A stretch of DNA of 64,000 nt from Salinicoccus sediminis (GCF_000986795.1 NZ_LAYZ01000001.1:310001-374000), one strand, 5' to 3'. Counted from the first letter of the stretch, positions 34,810 to 44,653 are shown. The notes: generated by a model from the sequence alone, not told the origin. Program-made: numbers and translations.

Positions 34810-35256
34810 ATGGAAAAGACATTTTTAATGATCAAGCCTGATGGCGTACAGAGAAATCTCATCGGACCAATTGTGGAACGTCTGGAGAACAAAGGTTTCA
34901 AACTGGCAGGAGCAAAGTTGATGCATGTATCAGAATCGCTTGCCAAAACACATTACCAGGAACACCAGGATAAGCCTTTCTTCGGCGAATTGGTGGATTT
35001 CATCACTTCAGGACCGGTATTTGCAATGGTACTTGAAGGTGAGAACGTCATTGATACAGCACGCCTTGTAGTCGGAGCAACCAACCCGCAACAGGCTGCA
35101 CCAGGTACAATCCGTGGAGATTTCGGCCTGACAGTCGGAAAGAACATCATCCATGGCTCGGATTCACCAGAGAGTGCTGAAAGGGAGATCGGTCTTTTCT
35201 TTGACGAATCGGAAGTACTTGATTACGATCTGATCAACAGCTCCTGGATATACTAG
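34810..35256 (+). CDS. ndk: Nucleoside diphosphate kinase
   Basis: 148 residues. Active-site motif NIIHGSDS with phospho-His115, and N-terminal [14 protein letters not shown]. Balances nucleoside triphosphate pools. AAAGGAG precedes ATG. As in Staphylococcus it sits between hepT and aroC. Confidence 0.97.
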   Translation: MEKTFLMIKPDGVQRNLIGPIVERLENKGFKLAGAKLMHVSESLAKTHYQEHQDKPFFGELVDFITSGPVFAMVLEGENVIDTARLVVGATNPQQAAPGTIRGDFGLTVGKNIIHGSDSPESAEREIGLFFDESEVLDYDLINSSWIY

Positions 35257-35270
35257 TAGCAGAACGTCAT

Positions 35271-35299
35271 AAGCTGGGTGAAGAGACTCGGCTTTTTTT
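35271..35299 (+). terminator. Terminator after ndk
   Basis: AAGCTGGGT pairs with ACTCGGCTT (two G-T pairs) around GAAGAG, ending in seven T. It leaves only 28 bases before the aroC start, so aroC either relies on read-through or a promoter hidden in this structure. Confidence 0.75.
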
Positions 35300-35327
35300 A
35301 ATATCATGAAATAGGCAGGTGCATATA

Positions 35328-36494
35328 ATGAGATTTTTAACATCGGGTGAATCCCATGGACCAAAGCTTTCAGCGATAGTGGAAGGGTTTCCGGCAAACC
35401 TGGAAATCGATAAAGAGAGAATGACCAATGAACTGATTAAACGTCAGGGAGGCTACGGACGCGGCCGGAGGATGCAGATTGAAAAAGACACTTTCCAGTT
35501 CGGCAGCGGAATCCGCCATGCTAAAACTCTTGGCAGCCCTATAATGATTGAGATTATCAACGACGACTTCAAACACTGGAGCAAGATCATGGGCAGCGAT
35601 CCTCTCACACCCGAAGAGGCGGAGTCCATGAGACGTGTCATAACAAAACCGCGTCCGGGGCATGCTGACCTGGTAGGCGGCATGAAGTATAACATGCGTG
35701 ATCTTAGAAATGTGCTTGAACGTTCCTCCGCACGTGAAACGGCAGCCCGGGTTGCTGTGGGTGCCCTGTGCAAAGAACTGCTCCATGCCCTTGATATCCG
35801 TATAGTCAGCCGTGTGAAGCAGATCGGCAGTGTGAGGGATGAGGGCAGGTATAACCTGGCTGATATCCGCGAGTTTTCCGACCAGTCCTCAGTGCGCATG
35901 GTTTCCGAAGAGAAGACCGGCGAAGCTGAGGAGTTGATTGATGCCACCAAAAAGAACGGCGATTCAATCGGCGGAGTCGTTGAAGTGATTGTTGAAAACC
36001 CAATCCCCGGTCTCGGCAGCCATGTCCATTATGACAGGAAACTGGATGCAAAAATTGCGGGCAGCGTGGTAAGCATCAATGCCTTCAAGGGCGTTGAATT
36101 CGGGGCAGGCTTCGAAGCAGCCTCCACGCCGGGCTCCGAGGTCCAGGATGAAATAACTTATGATGATGAAAAGGGCTATACCCGCCGTACAAATAATCTG
36201 GGCGGTTTTGAAGGCGGCATGACAACAGGTATGCCGATCGTCGTCAAAGCGGTGATGAAACCGATACCGACCCTTTACAAACCGCTTCTGAGTGTGGACA
36301 TCAACTCCAAGGAAGAGTTCAAGGCAACGATCGAACGCAGTGACGCATGTGCAGTGCCGGCAGCTTCAGTAGTATGTGAACACATGGTTGCAATCGAGGT
36401 CGCCCGTGCCGTGCTTGACAAATTCCCGCATGATGACATGGATGAGCTTAAAGCGGCTGTTGGAGCTTATAAAAAACGGGTCAAAGAGTACTGA
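35328..36494 (+). CDS. aroC: Chorismate synthase
   Basis: 388 residues. [30 protein letters not shown] and the FMN-site segment [15 protein letters not shown] are diagnostic. Last step of the shikimate pathway. ATG 35328 follows CAGGTG by 7 bases. aroB and aroA follow directly. Chorismate feeds menaquinone synthesis as well as aromatic amino acids. Confidence 0.97.
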   Translation: MRFLTSGESHGPKLSAIVEGFPANLEIDKERMTNELIKRQGGYGRGRRMQIEKDTFQFGSGIRHAKTLGSPIMIEIINDDFKHWSKIMGSDPLTPEEAESMRRVITKPRPGHADLVGGMKYNMRDLRNVLERSSARETAARVAVGALCKELLHALDIRIVSRVKQIGSVRDEGRYNLADIREFSDQSSVRMVSEEKTGEAEELIDATKKNGDSIGGVVEVIVENPIPGLGSHVHYDRKLDAKIAGSVVSINAFKGVEFGAGFEAASTPGSEVQDEITYDDEKGYTRRTNNLGGFEGGMTTGMPIVVKAVMKPIPTLYKPLLSVDINSKEEFKATIERSDACAVPAASVVCEHMVAIEVARAVLDKFPHDDMDELKAAVGAYKKRVKEY

Positions 36495-36497
36495 AAC

Positions 36498-37547
36498 ATG
36501 AAGATCATGACTCAATACAAAGACGGCAACTATGCAATCGAGGTAGCGCGCGGCATACTGGAAGACAGAATAGACGATTACACTGATAAATATGACCAGG
36601 TCTTCTATCTTGCAGATAAAAATGTATATCAGTTACACAAAAATGGGAAGCTGTCTTTTATAGAAGATCCGATTTTGATGGAGCAGGGCGAGGCATCGAA
36701 GTATTTCGATGCCTTCAGCAATCTTTTGGAGACTCTTCTCTCGAGTGGCGTACAGAGGAATTGCCTGCTGGTTGTCATCGGAGGCGGGGCGGCAGGGGAT
36801 GCAGGCGGCTTTGCTGCTGCAACTGTGCTCAGGGGGGTGGATTACATCCATGTTCCGACGACACTCCTCGCCCATGATTCATCAATAGGCGGGAAGACAG
36901 CCATCAACAGCAGGTATGGCAAAAACCTGATCGGTGCATTCCACCGTCCAAAAGGTGTGATATACGACCTTGATTTCCTGGATACACTGCCGGAATCTGA
37001 GATTCTCAGCGGTTTCGGGGAAGTGATCAAACATGCGCTCCTTAAAGATAAGGACGCAGTCGATGCACTTATGGATGCCACAAAAGACGGCATTGAGCTG
37101 GACGTGATAGAACCCTTCATCATCAAGGGCATTGAGACCAAAATGGAACACGTATTGAGAGATGAAAATGAATCAGGCATAAGGAAACACCTCAACCTCG
37201 GTCATACTCTCGGCCATGCCATAGAATACAGATACAGGATGCCGCACGGCATCGCTGTGACACTCGGAATATATGCCGCACTGTATATATCAAATGAACT
37301 GAATCAGGAAGACACTTTCGATCTCGCGCACTTCTACGAATATTTCATAGGGCTCGGCTATCCCATGGAAGAACTGAAGGCGCTGGATGCATCTGATATG
37401 ATTTCTCTGATGACGAAGGATAAAAAGAATCAGACAAGCGGGCTGGTGGGATATATCGTCATGGAAGACGCCGGACGTGCCCGCTTTACAGAAATTGATC
37501 GGCAACAGCTTACAAAATTCATAAATGATATGAAGGAGAGCCTATGA
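36498..37547 (+). CDS. aroB: 3-dehydroquinate synthase
   Basis: 349 residues, NAD-dependent. GGGAAGDAGGFAAATVLRGVDYIHVPTTLLA-type core and FGEVIKHALL, LNLGHTLGHAIE with zinc ligands. Converts DAHP to 3-dehydroquinate. It overlaps aroA by four bases (ATGA). Confidence 0.96.
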   Translation: MKIMTQYKDGNYAIEVARGILEDRIDDYTDKYDQVFYLADKNVYQLHKNGKLSFIEDPILMEQGEASKYFDAFSNLLETLLSSGVQRNCLLVVIGGGAAGDAGGFAAATVLRGVDYIHVPTTLLAHDSSIGGKTAINSRYGKNLIGAFHRPKGVIYDLDFLDTLPESEILSGFGEVIKHALLKDKDAVDALMDATKDGIELDVIEPFIIKGIETKMEHVLRDENESGIRKHLNLGHTLGHAIEYRYRMPHGIAVTLGIYAALYISNELNQEDTFDLAHFYEYFIGLGYPMEELKALDASDMISLMTKDKKNQTSGLVGYIVMEDAGRARFTEIDRQQLTKFINDMKESL

Positions 37548-38830
37548 AACAACTTTTGAACAGAACTTTTGAAGGCACCTTGAGAGTTCCCGGCGACAAG
37601 TCGATCACCCACCGGTCTCTCATGCTTGCTGCACTTGCAGAAGGGCGCACTGAAATACACCTTCCTCTGAAGAGTGAGGACACTTACCGGACCATGGAAA
37701 TCATGCGGGCAATCGGTGCAGACATAACTGAATCGGGTGACATATGGATTGTTGAATCCAGGGGACATGCACATCTGCATTCACCGGCCGGGCCCCTGTA
37801 TACCGGAAACTCGGGCACAACTTCCCGGCTGATCATCGGCCTCCTTGCAGGGCTTGGGCTTGAAGCTGAGTTCAGCGGAGATGACTCCATCAACAGACGT
37901 CCCATGGACAGGGTTCAGAGACCGCTGCTTGATATGGGTGCTGACATCCGGCTGAAAGACGAGAAGTATCCACCGGTCCACATCTATCCAAAGCCGCTGA
38001 AAGCAATCGATTATGATATGCCGATTGCAAGTGCACAGGTGAAAAGTGCAGTGCTGCTTGCCGGGCTGTTTGCAGAAGGTACGACCGTCGTACGTGAATC
38101 ATCACCGTCAAGAGACCATTCGGAAATCATGATGAAACAGTTTGGTGCTGAACTTTCATCAAAAGATGGTGTCATCTCGCTCACCGGCGGTAAAAAGCTC
38201 ACGTCGGCGGATGTCACTGTCCCGGGTGATATTTCATCAGCGGCATTCCCGCTTGCCCTTGCAATACTAAAACCGGGCACTTCCATTACCATCGAAAATG
38301 TTTCATTGAATCCAACACGCTCTGGTATACTTGAAGTCCTGGAAATGATGGATGCCAATATAGAAATCGAAACCCTCCCGGGTGACGGGGAAGCAATCGG
38401 GAATATCACTGCCTCGTACACCCCTGAGCTCCGCGGCTTCGACATTTCAGGCGAAATCATCCCGCGGCTTATAGACGAGATTCCGATTCTTGCACTTCTC
38501 GCAGCCTACAGCAATGAATCATGTACAGTGAGCGACGCCGGGGAGCTGAGATTCAAAGAAACTGACAGGATCCGCGCGGTTGTGGATGAGCTGTCCAAAT
38601 TCGGCATCAGATTTGAAGAGAAAGAGGATGGCTTCACTGTCCTGCCGGGAGAAATCGAACCAGCAGCGGGTACGGCGGTGAAAGGCTATCATGACCATCG
38701 CATCATCATGATGCTCATAATATTCTCCATCGTCTCTGACACACCGCTCAACATCGATGATACTTCAGCAATAGACATATCATATCCAGGATTCATAAAT
38801 GATTTGGAGTCATTACGGAAGGATGCTTAA
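37544..38830 (+). CDS. aroA: 3-phosphoshikimate 1-carboxyvinyltransferase (EPSP synthase)
   Basis: 428 residues. N-terminal GTLRVPGDKSITHRSLML and GNSGTTSRLIIGLLAG, central ASAQVKSAVLLAGL, C-terminal RFKETDRI. Ser in SGTTSRL (rather than the plant-type LGNAGTAMRPL) indicates the class II enzymes of Gram-positive bacteria. Third gene of aroCBA. Confidence 0.96.
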   Translation: MKQLLNRTFEGTLRVPGDKSITHRSLMLAALAEGRTEIHLPLKSEDTYRTMEIMRAIGADITESGDIWIVESRGHAHLHSPAGPLYTGNSGTTSRLIIGLLAGLGLEAEFSGDDSINRRPMDRVQRPLLDMGADIRLKDEKYPPVHIYPKPLKAIDYDMPIASAQVKSAVLLAGLFAEGTTVVRESSPSRDHSEIMMKQFGAELSSKDGVISLTGGKKLTSADVTVPGDISSAAFPLALAILKPGTSITIENVSLNPTRSGILEVLEMMDANIEIETLPGDGEAIGNITASYTPELRGFDISGEIIPRLIDEIPILALLAAYSNESCTVSDAGELRFKETDRIRAVVDELSKFGIRFEEKEDGFTVLPGEIEPAAGTAVKGYHDHRIIMMLIIFSIVSDTPLNIDDTSAIDISYPGFINDLESLRKDA

Positions 38831-38832
38831 AT

Positions 38833-40104
38833 ATGCAGGACCAGATCTATTCCATTATAGATGAATTGAAGGCGGGTAAATTTCCCGAAAACGAAGTTAA
38901 CAGTCTCCTCGCCAATCTTGAGGGGCTGGATGACGATATGGAACTCGAATCCCTTTTCATACTAGGGGATACGCTAATGCAGGCGGGGGCCGTCAGTGAA
39001 GCGGAAACCATTTTCCAACATCTCCACAAAAACACCGGCCATGATGATGAAGTGCTCGCCTATCTCACCGATATCTATATCACGGACGGCAGGCTTGATG
39101 AGGCGCTGAGCCTGATCAACGAAGCGCCGAAGACAAAGACGGTGCTCATGCTCAAAGCGGAAATTTTCCAGCAGCTCAACATGAATGATGTTTCCATCAG
39201 GCTGATTCATGAAGCAAAAGAGATGGGGGATGAACCGACCCTCGATTATGCCCTTGCCGAAATCCATTATCAGGACGGGGATTTCCAGGAAGCCCTGAGG
39301 TATTACGGTGCACTGCTTGATGAAGGAATCGATGAGCTGAACGGAGTCAACTTCAATCTGCGCGCAGCAGAACTCCACATGAACCAGATTGAGCTTGAAG
39401 AGGCAAAGGAACACTTTGACCGCGTTGACGAGAAGTTGTATTCGAATGATGACTTCTACCGGAAAGCTCTGATGGAATATCAGCTGCAGTCATACGAAAC
39501 GGCCAAGAACCTTCTCAATAAAGTTATAGAGAATGAACCTTACTATATCAATGCATATATACTGCTGATGAATGTCCATGAAACAGAGCATGACCTCACG
39601 GCGGCAAAGACGCTGCTTGAAAAATATCTCGGCCAGGATGATACGAACCCGCTGATCTATTTCCATCTCGGGCGCATAAACTTCAGACTCGGTGACACGG
39701 ACAGTGCAATTGAGTCGTTCAGACAGGCGATTGCACTCGACCAGGACTACGATGATGCATATCTCATGCTGTTTGAGACGCTCCTCAAGTCGGAGCGTAC
39801 TGATGAAATAGCATCATTCGAAAGCGGCCTCGATATACATGCGCTCTCAGGCGAATCGTTGTATCTGCTGGCCAGGATACATCAGGAAAATGAAGAGGAC
39901 GATGCAGCCCTGAAGTATTATCAGGATGCACGCGAACTTATCGGAGAGTCCGTCGAATTCTATAAGGATTACTACGAATATCTGACCGAGATCAGCCATC
40001 CATTAAAATCAGAAATACTGGATAAACTGATGGAACTCGATCCTGCCAATGCCGACTGGCAGTTTGAAAAGGAGCGTCTGGAAGGTGAGGAAGATCAGCT
40101 ATAG
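38833..40104 (+). CDS. ypiA: Tetratricopeptide repeat protein (YpiA)
   Basis: 423 residues made of TPR helical hairpins, clearest at 33-60, 145-175 and 270-305 (PLIYFHLGRINFRLGDTDSAIESFRQAIAL). No signal peptide or catalytic motif, so it is probably a cytosolic scaffold. It follows aroA by two bases and overlaps ypiB by 20. B. subtilis ypiA is in the same place. Function unknown. Confidence 0.83.
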   Translation: MQDQIYSIIDELKAGKFPENEVNSLLANLEGLDDDMELESLFILGDTLMQAGAVSEAETIFQHLHKNTGHDDEVLAYLTDIYITDGRLDEALSLINEAPKTKTVLMLKAEIFQQLNMNDVSIRLIHEAKEMGDEPTLDYALAEIHYQDGDFQEALRYYGALLDEGIDELNGVNFNLRAAELHMNQIELEEAKEHFDRVDEKLYSNDDFYRKALMEYQLQSYETAKNLLNKVIENEPYYINAYILLMNVHETEHDLTAAKTLLEKYLGQDDTNPLIYFHLGRINFRLGDTDSAIESFRQAIALDQDYDDAYLMLFETLLKSERTDEIASFESGLDIHALSGESLYLLARIHQENEEDDAALKYYQDARELIGESVEFYKDYYEYLTEISHPLKSEILDKLMELDPANADWQFEKERLEGEEDQL

Positions 40105-40552
40105 GAAGGATTTCATAGACTACGTGCTTTACCACTATGAATTTGAAGACCGGGTGGCTGTATGGATCCTGAACTTCCTCAAATCGCATCCTGTCGTATC
40201 CAAGAACATCTCCTTCACACCGGACGAGTCGGTCGAAAGGAGTCTGCGCATTGCTGCAGCCGGTACTAACCGGCCGACACTGGTGCTTGAAAAGGGCGAT
40301 ACCGTGACGAACGACGGGGAAGTCATCTTCCACGAACTCAACATGAATCAGGATGAACTGCTCTACCTGGACTTTGTCTTCCCGGCAGGCGATGCCCGCT
40401 ACAGGAAGGTGAAGGAGATTGAAGAAGACCTGGACAAGGAACTTCAGACCATTGCGGAGGATGCGCTGCTGAAACAGATTGACCAGGCACTTGACCAGCA
40501 GGATCAGGAACTTTTTCTGCGTCTTGTAAAAATGCTGAAACGATCAACATAA
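40085..40552 (+). CDS. ypiB: UPF0302 family protein YpiB
   Basis: 155 residues. N-terminal KDFIDYVLYHYEFEDRVAVWILNFLKSH matches the UPF0302 core, with an acidic helical C-terminus. GTG 40085 is chosen because AAGGAG (40069-40074) stands 10 bases upstream. Function not known; in Bacillus it sits just before ypiF and the qcr operon. Confidence 0.78.
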   Translation: MRKISYRKDFIDYVLYHYEFEDRVAVWILNFLKSHPVVSKNISFTPDESVERSLRIAAAGTNRPTLVLEKGDTVTNDGEVIFHELNMNQDELLYLDFVFPAGDARYRKVKEIEEDLDKELQTIAEDALLKQIDQALDQQDQELFLRLVKMLKRST

Positions 40553-40567
40553 AGACAGGTGAATGAA

Positions 40568-40996
40568 TTGCTGTATAACCAGAAGGATTTGAAATTATTG
40601 AAAGATGAAATAGAGTTCATCGACACTGCCGTCATCCCTTTCTCATCCATGGATATGGATTCACGCGCCCCCGTGCATGCCGGCAATCTCGAACTGCTGC
40701 AGATTGTCTCTGTACAGCTGGAGAAACAATTCAAGGGCCGTCTGCTCATTACACCACCGCTGATGACAGTAGGGGAGGATACTGTGCTTCTTGAAAGTTA
40801 TAAGGAGCAGCTCCTGGCATATGGCTTCAAAAAGATCGTGGTTCTGACCCACATCCAAAAAGACCTCAGGGATATGGACAGGATCCGCCTCAATGAAATA
40901 CCTCTCGAGAATATGAGCGATGATATGAAGATGGAAATGGTCAGCGATGAAGTCAAATCTGCAATGAAATCCATCATTTCCATCTGGAACCGGTAA
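40568..40996 (+). CDS. ypiF: DUF2487 family protein YpiF
   Basis: 142 residues. N-terminus MLYNQKDLKLLKDEIEFIDTAVIPFSSM corresponds to the start of B. subtilis YpiF. TTG 40568 follows AGGTGA by 5 bases, the arrangement used by several genes here; GTG 40559 is part of that site. In-frame GTG remains an alternative. Function unknown; constant neighbour of qcrABC. Confidence 0.75.
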   Translation: MLYNQKDLKLLKDEIEFIDTAVIPFSSMDMDSRAPVHAGNLELLQIVSVQLEKQFKGRLLITPPLMTVGEDTVLLESYKEQLLAYGFKKIVVLTHIQKDLRDMDRIRLNEIPLENMSDDMKMEMVSDEVKSAMKSIISIWNR

Positions 40997-41054
40997 AAGG
41001 TGGTACTTTTACACAATTAACAGAAAGCCCTCTGTCAAAAGTTTCGATACCTTA

Positions 41055-41083
41055 TTGACCGGTTTCAGGTAATAGGCTAAAAT
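41055..41083 (+). promoter_or_regulatory. qcrABC promoter
   Basis: TTGACC (41055-41060) and TAAAAT (41078-41083) are exactly 17 bases apart, 59 bases before the qcrA ATG. The 60-base leader contains the short palindrome AACGCGCGTT at 41116-41125. Confidence 0.7.
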
Positions 41084-41142
41084 TGAACTGTCCTAGTTAT
41101 ATTTAAATGTAAAAGAACGCGCGTTTGAGGGGGGAAATATTA

Positions 41143-41643
41143 ATGTCGCAAAAAGTAACACGACGCCAGTTCCTGAACTATTCCCTGATGGGAGTGGGGT
41201 CTTTCATGGCGGCAGGTGCAATTCTGCCGATGGGCAGGTTTGCGCTAGATCCATTGTTCCAGGGCGAAGCTCAAGGTTCCATGATCACTACAAGTGTCAA
41301 GACTGAAGAGATTACAGAAGAGCCGGTGAAAGTCGATTTTTCTTATGAACAGCAGGATGCCTGGTATACAAGTGAAGTGACCGACTTTGTCTGGGTCTAC
41401 AGAGACGGTGATAATCTCATTGCACTTTCACCGATCTGTAAACATCTGGGCTGTACTGTAACCTGGGCGGGTGATGATGCCAACCCGGATAAATTCTTCT
41501 GTCCATGCCATAACGGACTTTATGAAAAGAACGGGAAAAACATCCCGGGGACACCGCCGAGAGGTCCGCTTGACCAGTATGAAGTCAGAGACTCTGATGG
41601 ATTCATCACAATCGGCGAAATGTTTGAAAATGAACTTGTATAG
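41143..41643 (+). CDS. qcrA: Menaquinol-cytochrome c reductase Rieske subunit
   Basis: 166 residues. N-terminal VTRRQFLNYSLMG is a Tat-type signal/anchor. The 2Fe-2S ligands are Cys99 and His101 (CKHLGC) and Cys120 and His123 (CPCH), with Cys104-Cys122 as the likely disulfide. First subunit of the bc complex that moves electrons from menaquinol. GAGGGGGG lies upstream of ATG 41143. Confidence 0.96.
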   Translation: MSQKVTRRQFLNYSLMGVGSFMAAGAILPMGRFALDPLFQGEAQGSMITTSVKTEEITEEPVKVDFSYEQQDAWYTSEVTDFVWVYRDGDNLIALSPICKHLGCTVTWAGDDANPDKFFCPCHNGLYEKNGKNIPGTPPRGPLDQYEVRDSDGFITIGEMFENELV

Positions 41644-41654
41644 GAGGGAAAACT

Positions 41655-42329
41655 GTGCTAAACAGAATCTATGACTGGATAGACGATCGCATGGATATCA
41701 CTCCGATCTGGAGAGATGTTGCCGATCATGAAGTGCCGGAGCATGTTAACCCTGCCTATCACTTTTCTGCTTTCGTCTACTGTTTCGGAGGGTTAACATT
41801 TTTCATTACGGTAATTCAGATATTATCAGGTATGTTCCTCACAATGTACTATGTCCCTGATATTGTAAACGCCTGGAACTCCGTTTATTACCTGCAACAT
41901 GATGTTGCTGCAGGTGTTATTGTAAGAGGTATGCACCACTGGGGTGCGAGCCTGGTTGTAGTAATGATGTTCCTACATACTTTAAGGGTGTTCTTCACCG
42001 GGGCCTACAAAGCACCACGTGAACTGAACTGGGTTGTCGGAGTACTCTTATTCGCAGTAATGCTGGGTCTGGCATTTACCGGATACCTTCTCCCGTGGGA
42101 TATGAAGGCACTCTTCGCAACCAAAGTTGGTTTGGATATCGCAGAAAGTGTGCCATTTGTTGGTGAATGGATCAAGACTCTGCTTGCTGGTGACGAACAG
42201 ATCATCGGCGCCCAGACGTTGACACGTTTCTTTGCCATCCACGTATTCTTCTTACCTGCGGCCCTGTTTGTATTAATGGCGATCCACTTCATTATGATAC
42301 GTAGACAAGGTATTGCAGGACCACTATAA
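41655..42329 (+). CDS. qcrB: Menaquinol-cytochrome c reductase cytochrome b subunit
   Basis: 224 residues, four membrane helices, b6-type. The haem-binding His residues are in GMHHWGASLVVVMMFLHTLR and FAIHVFFLPAALFVLMAIHF. GTG start with GGAGGG 7 bases upstream. Holds two b haems and the extra b6f-type haem c site Cys is not evident by eye. Confidence 0.95.
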   Translation: MLNRIYDWIDDRMDITPIWRDVADHEVPEHVNPAYHFSAFVYCFGGLTFFITVIQILSGMFLTMYYVPDIVNAWNSVYYLQHDVAAGVIVRGMHHWGASLVVVMMFLHTLRVFFTGAYKAPRELNWVVGVLLFAVMLGLAFTGYLLPWDMKALFATKVGLDIAESVPFVGEWIKTLLAGDEQIIGAQTLTRFFAIHVFFLPAALFVLMAIHFIMIRRQGIAGPL

Positions 42330-42354
42330 GAAAAACACAGGGAGGTAAATTGAT

Positions 42355-43173
42355 ATGAAACGTGGAAAAGGGCTGACTTTTGTCGGCGACTCACGAATAC
42401 AGAAATATGAAAAACCAAAACTCAATCGTGACTACTCGGAATTCCCGGGCCGTACGGAAGAGTTCTATCCGGATTTCCTTCTGAAGGAGTGGATCACCGG
42501 TGCAGTATTCCTCATCGGTTTCCTTTGCCTTACAGTTGCGCATCCAGCCCCGCTTGAACGTGTAGCTGATCCTACGGATACAGGTTATATACCACTCCCT
42601 GACTGGTATTTCCTATTCCTGTATCAGATACTCAAGTATTCATTTGCATCCGGTCCCTATAACGTCATCGGTGCAATCATCATACCGGGAATCGCCTTTG
42701 GTGCACTTCTCTTGGCACCTTGGCTTGACAACAACAAAGAACGTCACTGGAAAAAACGCCCTGTGGCAGCTGCCATGATGCTCCTTTCTGTCGGTATCAT
42801 CTTCTATACGACCTGGGAATCGGTAGCATACCATGACTGGGAAACACAGGATAAACAGGGTGAGATTGTGTTCTCCAACCTTGATTCCGAAGATCCGGTC
42901 TTCACCGACCTCATCCGCTCCAACTGTACAAGCTGTCACGGCGGGGAACTGACCGGCGGTTCGGGACCGAACCTCGTGGAACCCGATCTGAACGCTGAGA
43001 CCGTGAATGCATTCGTAACCAACGGTACGGGTGAAATGCCTGCATTTGAAGGTCAGCTTACTGAAGAGGAGATCCAGCAGATCTCTGAATTCGTAGCAAA
43101 CCTTGAAGTCACCTCTGCAGATGAAGCGATGGGCGGCACTCAGCAGGAAGGCGGAGAATCAGACACAGATTAA
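42355..43173 (+). CDS. qcrC: Menaquinol-cytochrome c reductase subunit IV - cytochrome c fusion
   Basis: 272 residues. The N-terminal two thirds are the subunit IV-like membrane part (PDWYFLFLYQILKYSF is the PEWY-type quinol site); the C-terminal third is a cytochrome c domain with the haem site CTSCH near residue 195 and Met in GEMPAFEGQLTEEEI. The fusion is normal for Bacillales. It needs ResABC for haem attachment. Confidence 0.95.
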   Translation: MKRGKGLTFVGDSRIQKYEKPKLNRDYSEFPGRTEEFYPDFLLKEWITGAVFLIGFLCLTVAHPAPLERVADPTDTGYIPLPDWYFLFLYQILKYSFASGPYNVIGAIIIPGIAFGALLLAPWLDNNKERHWKKRPVAAAMMLLSVGIIFYTTWESVAYHDWETQDKQGEIVFSNLDSEDPVFTDLIRSNCTSCHGGELTGGSGPNLVEPDLNAETVNAFVTNGTGEMPAFEGQLTEEEIQQISEFVANLEVTSADEAMGGTQQEGGESDTD

Positions 43174-43176
43174 GGC

Positions 43177-43204
43177 AAAACCCCCTAGCTATAGGGGGTT
43201 TTTT
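43177..43204 (+). terminator. Terminator after qcrC
   Basis: AAAACCCCCTA pairs with TAGGGGGTTTT around GCTA, ending in T6. It starts 3 bases after the qcrC stop. Confidence 0.9.
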
Positions 43205-43221
43205 ATTGACAGGAGACTTTT

Positions 43222-43797
43222 ATGGAAACAATAATCCGGCTCATTCACAACAGAATATTCCTGATCCTCCTTCTCGTATCGAACTTCCTGGGAACCATTT
43301 ACGGCTACTGGTGGTACGGGGGGCAGCTCGCACAGACAGAATGGTACTTTTATCCGTTCGTTCCCGACAGTCCGACTGCCACATTGTTCCTGTCCATACT
43401 CATCGTACTGATCCTTGCGGGGAAAAAATGGGGGCTGGTCGATGCACTCGCTTTTACAACCCTGATAAAATATGGCGTATGGGCGGTAGTCATGAATCTT
43501 CTCACATTCATGGAAACCGGGTTCATTTCATGGATCGGTCTCATGCTCATCGCATCGCACAGCATCATGGCGGTACAGGCGATCCTTTTCCTGCCTCACC
43601 TGGAGATAAAGATGAGCCACTTCTATATAACAGCTGTCTGGCTGTTCCACAACGATATCATCGACTATGTCTACGGCCAGTATCCTGTATACGGAAGCCT
43701 GTCGCAATATGCGGAGCACATCGGCTATTTTGCATTCTGGCTAAGCGTGTTTGTACTGGTGCTGCTGCATCAGCTGGTGCCAAAGCGTAACAATTGA
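43222..43797 (+). CDS. ypjA: DUF1405 membrane protein YpjA
   Basis: 191 residues and six or so membrane helices. N-terminal FLILLLVSNFLGTIYGYWWYGGQL is the DUF1405 hallmark. Function unknown; it follows qcrABC in Bacillus and Staphylococcus. GGAGA is 6 bases before ATG. Confidence 0.85.
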   Translation: METIIRLIHNRIFLILLLVSNFLGTIYGYWWYGGQLAQTEWYFYPFVPDSPTATLFLSILIVLILAGKKWGLVDALAFTTLIKYGVWAVVMNLLTFMETGFISWIGLMLIASHSIMAVQAILFLPHLEIKMSHFYITAVWLFHNDIIDYVYGQYPVYGSLSQYAEHIGYFAFWLSVFVLVLLHQLVPKRNN

Positions 43798-43823
43798 CTA
43801 TACATTCAATTTTAAAGTAAAAT
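43794..43823 (+). promoter_or_regulatory. yugP promoter
   Basis: TTGACT (43794-43799, overlapping the ypjA stop) and TAAAAT (43818-43823) are 18 bases apart, 35 bases before the GTG start. Confidence 0.6.
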
Positions 43824-43858
43824 TCAGATATGAACAATTATTGGAGGTTGGAATACAA

Positions 43859-44557
43859 GTGTATATTATCATCTATTTTGTGATTTTGATGGTTGTTCCA
43901 ATGCTCGCTCAGATGAATGTCAAATCCACATTCAATAAGTACTCGAAAGTACGTTCAACAAGTGGTCTGACTGGTCGAGAGGTTGCAGAGGAGATTCTTA
44001 GGGAAAATGGTATTTATGATGTTTCAGTAGAAAGAGGACAAGGGTTTCTAAGCGACTATTACGACCCTAGGAACAAAAAACTCGTGCTCTCTCCGGACAA
44101 CTATGATACACCGAGTGTCGCAGGTACCGCGGTAGCTGCACACGAAGTCGGACACGCGATACAGCATGCTACAGGATATGCGTTCCTGAATTTCAGATCT
44201 GCACTTTTCCCATTGGCACAGTTGGGCAGTAACTTTTCATACTTCCTGATCATTGCCGGCATGATCATCACATATGCGCAGAACAACGTCGGCGGCGGTC
44301 TTGGAAACATGCTGCTGTGGGCCGGTATCGGACTGATGGCATTTGCTGTCCTTTTCCAGCTCGTTACACTGCCTGTAGAATTTGATGCGTCGAAAAGGGC
44401 CATGAACCAGATCCAGACGCTGAACATCGTCAATGAAAAGGAATACCGCCATGCCAAGAAAGTATTGAATGCTGCAGCAATGACATATGTCGCAGCAACT
44501 GCAGTTGCTGTTGCCGAGCTGATAAGGTTCATCCTTATTGCAAAGAGCAACAACTGA
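43859..44557 (+). CDS. yugP: Membrane zinc metallopeptidase YugP family
   Basis: 232 residues. N-terminal membrane helix (1-20), a zinc protease motif AAHEVGHAIQHA (HExxH), then two or three further helices (120-165, 205-225). Substrate unknown. GTG 43859 is chosen with GGAGG 11 bases upstream; the open frame upstream overlaps ypjA and lacks a start signal. Its codon use in the first 60 codons looks more AT-rich than that of neighbours. Confidence 0.87.
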   Translation: MYIIIYFVILMVVPMLAQMNVKSTFNKYSKVRSTSGLTGREVAEEILRENGIYDVSVERGQGFLSDYYDPRNKKLVLSPDNYDTPSVAGTAVAAHEVGHAIQHATGYAFLNFRSALFPLAQLGSNFSYFLIIAGMIITYAQNNVGGGLGNMLLWAGIGLMAFAVLFQLVTLPVEFDASKRAMNQIQTLNIVNEKEYRHAKKVLNAAAMTYVAATAVAVAELIRFILIAKSNN

Positions 44558-44569
44558 TCAAAATTTACA

Positions 44570-44600
44570 GGATATCCATCAAAGATGGGTATCCTTTTTT
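44570..44600 (+). terminator. Terminator after yugP
   Basis: GGATATCCATC pairs with GATGGGTATCC (one G-T pair) around AAA, ending in T6. Confidence 0.88.
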
Positions 44601-44601
44601 A

Positions 44602-44630
44602 TTTACCGCCACTCTCTGGTATTATTATAT
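44602..44630 (+). promoter_or_regulatory. Possible promoter of the Nudix gene
   Basis: TTTACC (44602-44607) and TTATAT (44625-44630) are 17 bases apart, directly after the yugP terminator and 24 bases before the start codon. Confidence 0.45.
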
Positions 44631-44653
44631 ATGTATTCAAGGAGATGATTAAT

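Noticed and set aside
43206-43790. Long 194-codon frame overlapping ypjA
   Set aside because: It is in another frame of ypjA. The product is His/Pro/Cys-rich without features, while the ypjA frame gives a clear DUF1405 membrane protein with a ribosome site.
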